A stretch of DNA of 64,000 nucleotides, from NCBI GenBank assembly GCA_026182355.1, contig JAPFBL010000169.1:124001-188000 (forward strand), given 5' to 3'. Source of the stretch: Hermatobates lingyangjiaoensis. Lineage: Eukaryota > Arthropoda > Insecta > Hemiptera > Hermatobatidae. The notes under the pieces are model-generated. The model had not been told where the DNA came from. It did not search any database and saw nothing but the letters and a program-made list of their open reading frames with translations. Each line of letters begins with the position of its first letter. Within the stretch, counting starts at the first letter, position 1. This document shows, in pieces, positions 22,720 to 33,009 of this stretch. A program made the translations under genes and the position numbers.

Positions 22720-23485
22720 GGCAAGTAGGTATTGTTAGTTGATTTTAATTTCATTGGAGCATATGAATATATTGCGTATTTGACATCTTTGAAAAGGTGT
22801 TTCCCAGAGTTGAGGATGTACTATCTATTACAAATAAATAGTTTTGTAAACGAGCAATTCTCAACTCTTTATATGAAAAAGCAGGGAAAATCAACAAACA
22901 AGTTCTTACGCTATATAATACCGAGGAAAGAACTTACAAGTCAGTAAAGAGATTGGATTAGTGATGAAGAAGCGGTTCATTATCTAATTGAATTTCTTGA
23001 CTCTAAATTTATTTCTCCTGGACGGCCTGCTCATGAGTAAAAACTTAAAATAGGAGAACCAATCATGTTGCAGTTTAGTAGCAGTAACAAATTTCATGTT
23101 ACGAAACATGAGTGCCCCAAAACTGTGCAACGGGACACGACTCTGAGTTCGTGCTCTACACAGATATGCCATAGAGGCGGACATAATGACTGGATGTGGT
23201 ATTGGGGAGTCTGTGTGTATACCACACATACCATTGATTCCGAGCCACTGTCTGTTTACGTTGAAATGATTGTAAAGTCCGGTCAGAGTCTATTTCGCAA
23301 TGACGTTAACTAAGTCGCAAAGGGAGACTTCATCTAACGTAGGAATACAAGGTAGCGAAACCAAGTTTTTCTCACATGGTCAAATGTAGTTTACTTGCTC
23401 AAGGGTCAGAGGTTTCAACTCTTTCTTCTACCATGAACCTGAAGGACAGACAGCTAATGTAGTGTATTTAGAGGCATTTGTTTAA
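22720..23485 (+). pseudogene. Helitron Pif1-like helicase C-terminus, copy 2
   Basis: It has the same motif order as copy 1: EERTYKSV, PAHELKLKIGEPIML, LRNMSAPKLCNGTRL, IPHIPLIPS, and a final PEGQTANVVYLEAFV with the stop at 23483. It carries the same frameshift before LRN, showing that the lesion predates the tandem duplication. Non-functional. Confidence 0.85.
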
Positions 23486-23607
23486 CACTGTAGTAATAAT
23501 GGTATTTTCTACTGTTCTATAATTTCTAATGACATTTTGGAATACCAAAAATGACGGAACTTCTGATTCCGTCAAAGACGGGTACGTTTGCTATGTATTA
23601 TATATAA

Positions 23608-23988
23608 CCATAAACTTTTTTTTAATTTAATATTTGATTAATAAATACACTGGTAATAATGTAAGGTATGGGACCAGAGTAGCCCAGTAGCTTGCGTGAT
23701 CGCCGATGACAGTAGTGCAAATGTATTATAAATAAATGTAACAAACAAATATTTTTTTGAATTTAAAATGTGGATAATATAAAAAATGGTAATAAAGTAA
23801 AGGGATCTAGCCAGGGTAGCCAGTAGGTTGCTTGCTCGCCGATTACAATAGTGCAAATGTATTATAAATAAATACAACAAAAACATTTTTTTTAATTTAA
23901 TATTTGCGTAATATAAACACTGGTAATAAAGTAAGGTATGGAGCCAGAGTAGCCCAGTGGCTTGCGTGCTAGGTTTTGACTGGGAGCA
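23608..23988 (+). repeat. Three-copy tandem repeat with tRNA-like A box
   Basis: Units of about 134 bp start near 23611, 23744 and 23879. Each holds a T-rich run, TGGTAATAANGTAAGG, then CCAGAGTAGCCCAGTGGCTTGCGTG. TAGCCCAGTGG fits a polymerase III A box. There is no clear B box. It may be a tandemly amplified SINE head. It lies between Helitron copies 2 and 3. Confidence 0.6.
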
Positions 23989-23989
23989 C

Positions 23990-24278
23990 GTTAATTAGAA
24001 CTAACTGATTTCAAGTTTTCTTTACGTTTCATACTTCAGAGTAGCCACATGTACCCTTAGAATAATTTCTGTCTGTCGGTTTGTCCACAAAATATTGCCA
24101 CCATAAGGCATATAAAGCTGAAACATGGATTGTAGATTTGTGTATGTCTAACTTAAAATCTAATCTTTGTATACAGACGCATTTGTTTAGCACTGTACTA
24201 ATAATCGTATTTTCTATATTTTGGAATACCAAGTATAATAGAATTTTTGATTCCGTCAAAGACGGGTACGTTTGCTAG
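23990..24278 (+). mobile_element. Helitron, short third copy
   Basis: It retains the 5' words (ACTGATTTCAAGTTTTCTTT, CACATGTACCCTTAGAA) and, after a large internal deletion, the last 100 bp with hairpin CCGTC-AAA-GACGG (24253-24265) and CTAG (24275-24278) followed by T. The first 40 bp or so of the 5' end are missing. Confidence 0.8.
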
Positions 24279-24293
24279 TATATATATATATAT

Positions 24294-24333
<40 letters not shown>

Positions 24334-24336
<3 letters not shown>

Positions 24337-24490
24337 AAACCACAATAAGAAATGGGAAAACAGGACTAAGATCTTTCAACCGTAACAAGCGGTCTTCGTC
24401 AGAGTCAAAAACCCGTCAGAGTCTTGTTTTCCCATTTCTTATTGTGGTTTGATGATTGATTGTTGTTTCACGTGTTTATGTGAAATCTTT
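24334..24490. ncRNA. AGATCT-type hammerhead unit, intact on minus
   Basis: The minus-strand ribozyme occupies 24364-24406: stem I GACT/AGTC, CTGACGA plus A, stem II GACCG/CGGTT, GAA, AGATCT, T. The plus arm has lost its core (it resumes at TCTTGTTTTCCC). Both outer ends lie in (TA)n blocks (24284-24333 and 24487-24549). Confidence 0.75.
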
Positions 24491-24492
24491 AT

Positions 24493-24552
<60 letters not shown>

Positions 24553-24624
24553 ACTAATAAATTTTCGACCGTGTGACAGATATACAACTAAAAAAGGATA
24601 GATCGGGATGCGGTCAGTTTCTTC

Positions 24625-24800
24625 CACTTTCAATTCAAACTCTCATGGCCGACGTTTCGATTTTATTTAAAATCTTTTTCCAAAGGCACAAGTAGGTATA
24701 TTGGAAATTGAAGGAACTATTACAATTACATTACTAAACTAGTACTGAAGGTTAAACTATTCAAATGAAAAACTGTTAATAACCGACTCTGTTTTTTTAG
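24625..24800 (-). repeat. ACGT-type unit with altered core
   Basis: On the minus strand: TTTGGAAAAAGATTTTAAAT, AAAATCGAAACGTCGGCC, ATGAGAGTTTG. GAAACGTC and the stem are kept, but the CTGANGA box reads TGGAAAAAG, so cleavage is not expected. Confidence 0.5.
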
Positions 24801-24880
24801 TTGTATATATTTATATATTATATTATAGACGGTTGTCTCCGTTCCTTCATTCTTTCTCCTTTTATTTTCTTTCTTTCTTC

Positions 24881-24916
24881 TCTCCTGAAGACGGCAAGAC
24901 GCCGAAATTATCGAGA
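24881..24916 (+). ncRNA. Hammerhead-like core with 5-nt stem III segment
   Basis: TCTC-CTGAAGA-C, stem II GGC/GCC, GAA, ATTAT, C, GAGA. Stem I TCTC/GAGA pairs perfectly. The stem III segment ATTAT is not a perfect palindrome, unlike other families. It lies between two (TA)n tracts (before 24830 and 24966-25018). Confidence 0.55.
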
Positions 24917-24959
24917 TTCGTGAGTGTTAGTCCTTTTCCTTGTGTTCTCTAGCTGTAAC

Positions 24960-25002
<43 letters not shown>

Positions 25003-25104
25003 ATATATATATATATATAACAGATTCAATAATATATCGACCGGTTGACTGAATTATTAGATAAGAGAACACACTTATATATATATATATATATATAGCA
25101 TGAC

Positions 25105-25310
25105 TTCACAATAAATACCTGAAATAACAATCAACGTCCAAACCACAATAAGAATTAAGAAAAAAGTCTATGACTTTCAACCATAGCATGCGGTTTTCTT
25201 CGTCACGGTCAAATCCATTTTGGATTTCACAGTCAAGACCGCTTGTTATGGTTGAAAGTCTTAGTCTTTTTTCCCATTTTTTATTGTAGTTTGTACGTTG
25301 ATATATATTT
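25105..25310. ncRNA. Variant AGATCT-type palindrome
   Basis: Left arm ATACCTGAAATAACAATC...GACTTTCAACCATAGCATGC, right arm GACCGCTTGTTATGGTTGAA then AGTCTTAGTC. Stem III AGATCT has become AGTCT and the CTGACGA box reads CAGTCA. Centre CCATTTTGGATT. Inactive descendant. Confidence 0.6.
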
Positions 25311-25339
25311 ATGTATATATATATATATATATATATATC

Positions 25340-26660
25340 CAGCTATTTTATATAATTATATTCATTCTAAGTATTTTTATGAGAGCCTTTATTTGTTAGT
25401 TTTTGATGAAACTTAACATACAAATAAATCAGAATAGTATAGATAGATGCAAGTGAAAGGGGCTTGAGATGACAGCTTCTTTCTTTACAGATTGATTGTA
25501 GGGGACAATGATAGGATCTAAATATACTTATTTTCTACTGAAAAAAACTGCAGGTACTGCTCATTTCATTATAGAAATCTAAATTTTCGTGTTATACTCC
25601 CTATTCGTAACGGCGAGTTCCTACTCACCTAACATATGGTCTCCACTATTATAATTATAAAATTCGTTATCGAATTATTTCATTCCAACTGAACTTTACT
25701 CGTAGTAAAGTCAAAGCGTTTTAAAACAAAAGTATAAAATAAATATTAAACTAACAGTTTAATAACAGTTTAACGAATAAATTCTCTGAACCCTTGTTTC
25801 AGAGGACTTAGTAAAGTATATGTAGAGAATTAATATATTAATAATTAACCGAAATCTCTTCTCATTAATTTCTAAAATAATTGTTTATAAAAATGAATAG
25901 GAACTTAAAATAATGAGTAATTATTCAAATTGAAACATTATCAAAACCAATCAACAACAAATCTGGAGTTGTCTGCACACAGCTTTACTGTTTTGTAACC
26001 ATAATTAAATTAATAATCGCTTAAGCTAATTGATTCATTTTAGTATCAGTTCTCTAAATAATAATTTTGTTGAAAATATAATTAAAACAGGAGTTTAAAA
26101 CAGGGGATTTCTACCTTTGTTTGTTTATAGACCAGCTCATAGAACAGACGAATAAAACTATCTATGCATATATAAGTTTTTAAATAAATTGTTTAGAGAT
26201 AATTATAAAACTTCAGCAATAAATTATCACATTTTACTGTTAAAAAGAATTTAAAATAAATTTATTATCTTGTTTTAATAAATTTACTAAAAGTAATTAA
26301 TATTCATTTAAATTTATAAATATTTTATAAATTGTATGCAAATATTTTTTTAAAACATGCACATTAGTTATAACAGAGTTAAATAGTAATATCTGATGAA
26401 TATGACTAAATAAAACAACGTTGAGCCTTAAGTTTTAATAATAGCAATGTTATTATCCTTAAGTTTGGAATGTTAATAAAGTCAACTTGTTTTAATTGCC
26501 CAAAAACTTTTATTATACTATTGATTATATCAGTCATTTGGACTATAAAATGGTTTCACTTATTGAGTGACTACCAAAGTTAGCAAATCCATCACATATC
26601 CATCAGAAATTATTAAATAAACATTTAAAACCCTTTAGAAAACTTATTACTACTATATAT
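25340..26660. other. No feature recognised
   Basis: AT-rich DNA with no coding or repeat signature that I can support. Confidence 0.4.
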
Positions 26661-26663
26661 AAA

Positions 26664-26858
26664 AATATTGTTAGACATTGTAGGGTAAAAATCTAATGAA
26701 ATGGTATCCACATATAAAAATTGGACACATTTGGAAATAAATTTCCAAAGTTATTTATTTCCATATTTTATATGTGGAGACCATTTGATTAGATTTTTAC
26801 CCTACAATGAGTAAATACCACATAATAACTGATTGCACTACATTAGAATATTGTTAGA
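26664..26858 (-). mobile_element. Short palindromic insertion with 12-bp target duplication
   Basis: Direct repeats AATATTGTTAGA at 26664-26675 and 26847-26858 flank a 171-bp insert. Arms of about 44 bp (CATTGTAGGGTAAAAATC... and its complement) face each other around 26740. On the minus strand the insert starts with a single-copy leader GTGCAATC...TGTGGTATTTACTCATT, nearly the leader of the ACGCGT-type elements at 27838 and 60406. The direct-arm 3' end TTTTTACCCTACAATG also matches their TTTTACCTCAGAATG. No ribozyme core remains. Confidence 0.75.
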
Positions 26859-27169
26859 GCCTAAAAAGAGTAGAACTCTGTAATGTTTTTTTACATTACC
26901 AAGCAATCAATGTCGATGAGGCAATAAACGTGTGTCTATTTACTATTTTTTCTGTAATATAGGTATCTACTTGATTAGAGTATTTTCAAAGTTATTTATT
27001 TCTATTTCAGGACTGTTTTCTAAAAAAATGATCTGATTATGTTTATAATAGAATTTTAAAAATTAAATACTAATTATAATTACTGATTATTATATGAAAT
27101 ATTATTTCAACCAAAATGGTATTGTAATTTAAAATTAAAGCTATACTAGCTACTCTGTAAACTTACTGT

Positions 27170-27230
27170 GGTCACAATTCACCCCTGAGGGTGAATTTCA
27201 TCCCCATTGAGAACTCCTGCTTTAGAGAAA
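27170..27230. mobile_element. hAT-like terminus, weak
   Basis: CCATTGAGAACTCCTG then CTTTAGAG reads like a hAT 3' end with an 8-bp target site. A second such end may be CTTTGAGAGATACTG at 28119-28133. No partner ends or transposase were found. Confidence 0.25.
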
Positions 27231-27837
27231 TCATTGGTAGTCGGAATTTCTCTGATTTTCTAACTCTTAAACTGCTGATACTTCTATAGTAGATGGAAAC
27301 TTCTTGATTTATTGTGATCATTTGAAATCTCAGTAGGAGAACATGATTAAAAGATAACAAGATATTATAAAAACAGAAATCGCGGACTTGATGCTAAATC
27401 CCTTTAGGCATGAATGTCCAAGTGACACTAATCTTGTAATTTCAAAAGTCTTAGTAGCTGTAAAGAAATACTTTTCATTAAATCTCTTCAAAAAAATCAT
27501 ACGCTGAGTTTTAATTGCAGCAAGAAATTTCTGAAAGATATCCAGATTTCTGAAGTCAATTAAACTTTATCTTTGCTTTCCCATCGTTTTACATGACTAA
27601 ACGCAGATTTAATGCGGCTTCTAAACTTTTTACAGCAAAAAAATCACCTGCAAATTGTAAAAATGATAGATTTCAGACTACTTCTAAGCAATATTAATTC
27701 TAGTTTGAAGGAATTGGTTACAAAACATCAGTGTCATCCATATCATTAAAAGTTCTGAATAAGATTTGAGTTTATCAAACTTTGTTCTGTACCATTAAAA
27801 TTTATTTAAAAGTAATACATTTTTTATTTTAAATCAT

Positions 27838-28022
27838 TAGTTGTGCAATCCGTAATTGTGTGGCATTTACTCATTTTATTATTTCACTGTAATTTTGTAA
27901 CTGATTAGATATAATTTGTATTATAGTGTCTTCCTGATGATGAACACGAAGTGTTCGAAACGCGTTGAATAAAACTTTATTTGTGTGGAGACTTTTGTTG
28001 GTTTATCCATTTTACCTCAGAA
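27838..28022 (+). mobile_element. Monomeric ACGCGT-type hammerhead element
   Basis: It begins with the leader AGTTGTGCAATCCGTAATTG and ends CCATTTTACCTCAGAA. The ribozyme is 27931-27969: TTC stem I, CTGATGA, extra T, stem II GAACAC/GTGTTC with GAA loop, GAA, ACGCGT, T, GAA. All core bases are intact. Unlike the copy at 60406 it has no inverted arm. Possible target repeat TTTTTATTTTAA (left) and TTTTTCATTTTAA (right). Confidence 0.75.
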
Positions 28023-28369
28023 TTTTTCATTTTAATAGATTTTTAATATTATACAATTAAATTATTTAGGGGCTGGTGGCAAATGAAATAGTTTCATAAG
28101 GGGGCGACGCTTAAAAGACTTTGAGAGATACTGATTTTGACTTGTCAAGTATTCTGCTCACACAAACAGACCTACCACTTTTTTAATTGGATTCAGGATA
28201 TATCAAAACATGTGATTGCGTTGAAAAATCCATATTTCACTTTAACTAGAATAAAAAGAATTCTTTAGTATACCTGTACGTTGTATTTTAAGGATAAATT
28301 AAAGTAATATCAAAAATCTTAATACAACTTTTATATAAGTCATAAGTATACACTTGATTAGAATAAGGG

Positions 28370-28440
28370 GACGAAACACTAAGTCTCCACACAAAAAAAT
28401 TACCCCACATCGACGCCTTTCAAACACTTAAGTGTTCATA
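28370..28440 (-). repeat. ACGCGT-type relic
   Basis: AAGTCTCCACACAAAA...CAAACACTTAAGTGTTCAT preserves the 3' tail and part of stem II of the ACGCGT family on the minus strand. Confidence 0.4.
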
Positions 28441-28609
28441 TTTATGTTACATCATATTATACATTTTGGGCCATATTTTTTACAGATATAATTAGTAAGA
28501 GCAGCAACAATCTGTACTAAATATTATAACTTTCAAATATAATTTTACTAAACTAATAGTAACATAAATATGAACTTTGATGATAATAACTCTTCTGGTT
28601 GATGAAATA

Positions 28610-28612
28610 TCC

Positions 28613-28662
<50 letters not shown>

Positions 28663-28702
28663 GTCTCGCTCTCACTTCTCTCTCATCAATCACTCACACA
28701 CA

Positions 28703-28762
<60 letters not shown>
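28610..28762. repeat. (CT)n followed by (CA)n microsatellite
   Basis: About 45 bp of CT, a mixed spacer, then about 70 bp of CA. Long serine/leucine and histidine/threonine frames here are not genes. Confidence 0.95.
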
Positions 28763-28997
28763 GTATTACCAATTAGAAATGAGGTAATTACACTTTATTG
28801 CTAGTCTATTACTAAGAAGATGTAAACCCAACAACATTTGATGTTCAATAAGCTAATATTAACTTTATATAAATTATGACGTAATTACATTCACATCTAG
28901 TATACTTTGATGATATCAATTACATGTCGTACTTACAATATTGTAGAGAGCATGCTGTATCAATAAATTTCCTCATGGTAGGGTTACTACCTGTGAG

Positions 28998-29002
<5 letters not shown>

Positions 29003-29031
<29 letters not shown>

Positions 29032-29040
29032 CACACAGAG
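29003..29040. repeat. (CA)n microsatellite
   Basis: Short CA run ending in CAGAGAGAGA. Another lies at 29474-29510 directly before (TA)n. Confidence 0.9.
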
Positions 29041-29474
29041 AGAGACTAATTTACTGAATCTGTTTTATTGAACTCGGGGACACAGAAAGCATTTATTGCC
29101 ATTGAAATATACAATCATTATACGAATATTAAGCAAATGGTTGATAGTTGAACCTCTAGATTACATGTAGAGGTTAAATAAAATTAAAATTACAGATTCC
29201 TAAAATAAGCTTGTCAGTGAACAATCTTCTCTATTCAAACCTGTCAACAAGACTAATTTTAATCTATCATAAATTTTCTAATAGTTCAAAAGTTAATTTC
29301 ATATATATGTCGGATTGAAATAAATTTACTTATTTTCTGTTGAAAGAAAAATAAATAAATAGGAGTATATGTGTATATATCAGGACCAGGCTTGTCATTC
29401 GAGTAGTGTACACCAATCATCCTGACAGCGACAGACACGAAACACAGCAATCAGATTGAGTAACTCCTATTACA

Positions 29475-29505
<31 letters not shown>

Positions 29506-29506
29506 C

Positions 29507-29537
<31 letters not shown>

Positions 29538-29541
<4 letters not shown>

Positions 29542-29795
29542 ATTTCACATAAACACGTGAAATAACAATCAATGATCAAACCACACTAAGAAATGGGAAA
29601 ACAAGACTAAGATATTTCAACCGTAACAAGCGGTCTTGTCAGAGTCTAAAACATAACTGATCAGTTGGGTTATTGATTCTGACGAAGACCGCTTGTTAAG
29701 GTTGAAAGATCTTAGCCTCGTTTTCCCATTTCATATTGTAGTTTTATCATGGATTGTTGTTTCACGTGTTTATGTAAAATCTTATACATATATAT
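29538..29795. ncRNA. AGATCT-type hammerhead palindrome
   Basis: Minus arm 29605-29646 (core damaged, GATATTTC in place of GATCTTTC) and plus ribozyme 29675-29717 with CTGACGA, GACCG/AGGTT, GAAAGATCT. The centre includes AACTGATCAGTT. Outer ends carry GTGTTTATGTAAAATCTTAT at the right and its complement at the left, bordered by (TA)n (29512-29537). Confidence 0.7.
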
Positions 29796-29899
29796 AATTA
29801 TAATAATATAACCATAATTTATAGAGACTTGCTTGTTGTTAAGCTGTTCTGTCTAAACAACAACTTAGCAATTGTCTGCATATTATGATTATATTTTTG

Positions 29900-29939
<40 letters not shown>

Positions 29940-29942
<3 letters not shown>

Positions 29943-30235
29943 TATATTGTAAACAGGAAAACGATCCAAAAGGACAACAAACGTTTCACGGTGAATCACA
30001 AACACAGAACTAAGGAACAAACAGACTTACTGCCTCTAATTTTCAGTTGAACCGCCATCAGTGGAGTTGAGATAGGGACACCAAGCGCACTTGTGAAGCG
30101 TTGGTCTACAACGGTCTCTTCACAAGTGCGCTTAGTGTCCCCATCTCAACTCTCTTGGTGACGGTTCAACCGAAAATTAGAGACTGTAAATGTGTTTGTT
30201 CCTTAGTTCTGTGTTTGTAATTCACAGTGATACAC
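29940..30235. ncRNA. AATT-type hammerhead palindrome
   Basis: Minus core 30036-30068 (CTGATGG-C in the box) and plus core 30155-30185 (CTTGGTGA in place of CTGATGA). GAAAATTAGAG is kept in both arms, so G12 survives in both while the boxes differ. The outer left end has AACGATCCAAAAGGACAACA as in the 33880-34200 unit. Confidence 0.65.
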
Positions 30236-30249
30236 ATATATGTCTATAT

Positions 30250-30402
30250 ATATATAAAGATTTCACATAAACACGTGAAATAACAATCAATGATCAAACC
30301 ACAATAAGAACCCAACCAGTTGGGTTTTTGACTCTGACGAAGACCGCTTGTTACGGTTGAAAGATCTTAGTCTTGTTTTCCCATTCTTATTGTGGTTTGA
30401 TC

Positions 30403-30405
<3 letters not shown>
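30250..30405. ncRNA. AGATCT-type unit, intact plus hammerhead
   Basis: Ribozyme at 30330-30372 with every element of the 19137 copy: GACT/AGTC, CTGACGA plus A, GACCG/CGGTT, GAA, AGATCT, T. The minus arm is cut short at AATAAGAACCCAACC, so only the outer tail is inverted. (TA)n follows at 30409-30434. Confidence 0.75.
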
Positions 30406-30436
<31 letters not shown>

Positions 30437-30439
30437 CAG

Positions 30440-30610
30440 ATTCAATAACATATCGACCGTTTCATAGAATAGGTGTGTTCTCTAATCGGGGTTCGGTCAA
30501 TTTTTCAGGATAAAAAAATCAAACTCTCGTTGCCAACGTTTCGGTTTCATTTAAAACCTTTTTCATAGGCAGAAGTAAGAACTGCCTATGAAAAAGGCTT
30601 TTTAACTAAG
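30440..30610 (-). repeat. ACGT-type unit with TGAAAAAG box
   Basis: Minus strand: CCTATGAAAAAGGTTTTAA, ATGAAACCGAAACGTTGGC, AACGAGAGTTTG. GAAACGTT and the stem are kept; the catalytic box is not. A short inverted fragment (GAACTGCCTATGAAAAAGGC) follows at 30580. Confidence 0.5.
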
Positions 30611-30728
30611 AAAATGAAATTTACATTATTTAAAGGAACAACAATGTTAACCGGAAAACCTTCGACTAGATTGTTTTTGTCCGTCGACTAGACCTTCGTC
30701 GACTTTAAAAACTTTAAAAAGTTTCTTT

Positions 30729-30862
30729 ATGTCCTTTGGATAACTCGTTTGGGAGTTACCTACCCCTAGCCGTAGGATTGTCAGGAGACTAGAACAGCTG
30801 AGTTTGAAAGTTGTGAATGCTGAAGCTGCGGTACGTTTTAATGAAATATATATATATATATT
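30729..30862 (+). pseudogene. PLE N-terminal fragment
   Basis: It reads MSFG-stop-LVWELPTPSRRIVRRLEQ, LSLKVVNAEAAVRFNEIYIYI and enters TA repeats. The motif ELPxPSRRIVRRLEQLS is the best-preserved N-terminus in the window. It stops earlier than its relatives: FNE is followed directly by the TA run, so the CLxxDLLPxYTN block is missing. Confidence 0.75.
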
Positions 30863-31250
30863 ATTGAAAACGATCGCAGTTTATGCATTCACGAGCTTTT
30901 TGTTAATATATTCTAACCTCCTAGCTATTTTCCTTATTGTAGTAGGTAAACTATTAATCAGGTTCGCCAATGACATTTCCAAGTAAATAGGTCCAATAAA
31001 CGAAAGAAATGTAATAACATGATCTAAATGTATATGTTATTAAATTTCTTTAGTTCATTGGACCTATTTACTTGGAAATGTCATTGGTGAACCTGATTTA
31101 TAGTTTACCTACTACAATAAGGAAAATAGCCAGGAGTTTAGAATCTGTTAACAAAAAGCTCGTGAATGCAGAAACTGCGATCATTTTTTATAAAATATGC
31201 TTGAGAGAAGATCTGCTGCCAATATATACCAATATTTATATATAAACTAG
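30846..31250. pseudogene. Head-to-head pair of PLE N-terminal fragments
   Basis: Minus arm about 30860-31010, plus arm about 31055-31250, centred near 31030 in AT-rich DNA. The plus arm reads MSLVNLIYSLPTTIRKIARS, LESVNKKLVNAETAIIFYK, then CLREDLLPIYTNIYI and a stop. The minus arm carries the same reading with part deleted at the FN block. Both 3' ends point outward to TA-rich sequence. Confidence 0.75.
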
Positions 31251-31345
31251 AATTTAAAAAGAACACATAGAAAGGAAACCACTGAACTCACTACTATATT
31301 TCGATGTCCTCGTCTTCAGGAAAAGAAGTGAATCGCTCCAAAGGC
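31250..31345 (-). ncRNA. ATAT-type hammerhead arm
   Basis: Minus strand: CTGAAGAC, GAGGACATC, GAAATATA, GTAGTGAG. The box, GAA and ATAT are kept, but stem II is only GA/TC. A near copy with a lost box lies at 48625-48700. Confidence 0.55.
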
Positions 31346-31404
31346 TGATAACGACTGACTTGGCGTTCGAAAATAAAATATATATATATATATATAACAT
31401 CAAA

Positions 31405-31500
31405 ACTGCTGTAACAAGTCACAAAAAAAAAACTAAAATCTTTCGACCGTAACAAGCGGTCTTCGTGAGTGTTATACCTGAACTGAACTCAGGTCAGATT
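31405..31500 (-). ncRNA. AGATCT-type arm, truncated
   Basis: ACTAAAATCTTTCGACCGTA, CAAGCGGTCTTCGT then unrelated sequence. Stem III AGATCT reads AGATTT and the box is cut to ACGAAG. Confidence 0.5.
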
Positions 31501-31619
31501 GAATGAGCTTAGTTTTTATTGTGGGGTTACTACTATTACCCAGTAACTTTCTCGGACAGAGTCAGGATTGCAACCCTTTTTCTACAATCAAGAGGAAAGT
31601 TACTGGTTGAATGATTCAG

Positions 31620-32740
31620 TAATAATTAACTAATTTATGCAGTAATAAAGATCTATGATAAAATTAAAGACAATAATAGACGTATTAATATACACAATGA
31701 AAGAAATTATTGTGCTAGGTCATTAATAACTCCAAATATTAAACATTCTAATTAATTTTATTAGTTCCATTCATTGTATGTTACTGTTTTATTAATAATT
31801 AAATTAATTTTAATATAAACTTCCCATAAATGAAATGGCTTCCATAATTTTAATTATGTGTTTGACACAGTGATATAAGAAAAATTACATTTATACATAA
31901 TATTAAATAAATTATCATTTCTATTTTCTGATTGTGTTATTTATTTTTTTTTACAAGTAATCATATAATATTATGTCATTCAATATATCAGTTACATACT
32001 TCTAAACATATTTATATATAAATTAAATAGGGTGGTGTTAAGGCTTCAACTGCAAATCTTTTAGTTATAATTAAATATACATAAATAACAAGGATTGCAT
32101 TTTATTTCTTTTATATACTTCGTTTATGAATGAATTATATAAAATTTTCTAAAATCATCAGTTATATTTATTATTGAACTTGAAAATCTTTTGATTTTTT
32201 GTCTTTATTACGTTTAAAAGTAATTTGGAATGCTAACATTTGTTTTGAAATTATTTTATATTTGTATATATAGTAAATAAAAAAAATATTATAGTTTTTA
32301 TTTTATACATTAACCATATAAAATCTTTTGAGCTTATCTATTTTAAATATAAAGGAAACAGAGACGGTAAATTTTTATTTCATTTCTTTTATATAAAAAT
32401 TATAAAGTTCTGTCTTTACATAATCATATAAATGGTAAAAAAAGAACGATTAAAGAAGAGTGTAGCTCCTTATCTCGTAAATTTGATGAGGTAAGGTGGT
32501 ACATTCTTCTTTAACTGTTGGTAATAACTTCTGTTGAATTAAAAATATTGTTATGATTTAGCAAATGCTGAGCTTTGATTTTGATTTTGATTGTTTTAAT
32601 GAAACTACAAAGGAAGTATTTTATATATAAAGAATGGAGATGGTGCTAGCTTTGATTTGTTTTTGTTTTCTATGTACATGATGTGGGAAGTGCTGAGATT
32701 CGTTTTGAGATATATATGAGTTGGTTGAATGCTAAGGGTG
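31620..32740. other. AT-rich stretch, nothing recognised
   Basis: Strongly A/T sequence with no gene or repeat signature that I can support. Confidence 0.4.
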
Positions 32741-32744
32741 GCAG

Positions 32745-32990
32745 CATGCTAAGGGTTGCGCCACCCCACCACTAAAGACTCACCCTGTCTGGCCGGAGTG
32801 GACTCAGTCTTCGCTTCGGCCGCCGGTTGTCCCTCCATCGCTACACTGTCACACACAACCGCACGACGTCCCACTCTGGACTGGTCCACACAGCTTCCCA
32901 CCCTTCGGCTTCTTCCGCCTCTCTCCGCCTCCAGTCGGCCCAATTCACAATCTCCCCCATCGATTCACAACACGGCCGCCCTATTCTCAT
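32745..32990. other. GC-rich island of unknown origin
   Basis: About 245 bp of C-rich plus-strand sequence inside DNA that is mostly A/T. It is open in two plus frames (32756-33007, 32827-33042) and one minus frame (32749-32943). The plus frames are rich in Ser, Pro, Thr and His, as expected of any C-rich stretch, and match no domain I know. GCTAAGGGT occurs twice just before it (32730, 32748). It could be an exon, a processed insertion or an untranslated CpG-rich segment. Confidence 0.5.
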
Positions 32991-33009
32991 CATTTTTAAA
33001 TTACTAACA

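Larger units (their letters stand above)
22196..23594 (+). mobile_element. Helitron, tandem copy 2
   Basis: It begins TCTATATAAATAAAATAATG and ends with hairpin CCGTC-AAA-GACGG (23569-23581) and CTAT (23591-23594), a mutated CTAG. It is collinear with copy 1 throughout. Over an 82-codon minus-free comparison frame only three residues differ, so the tandem pair is fairly young. Confidence 0.85.
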
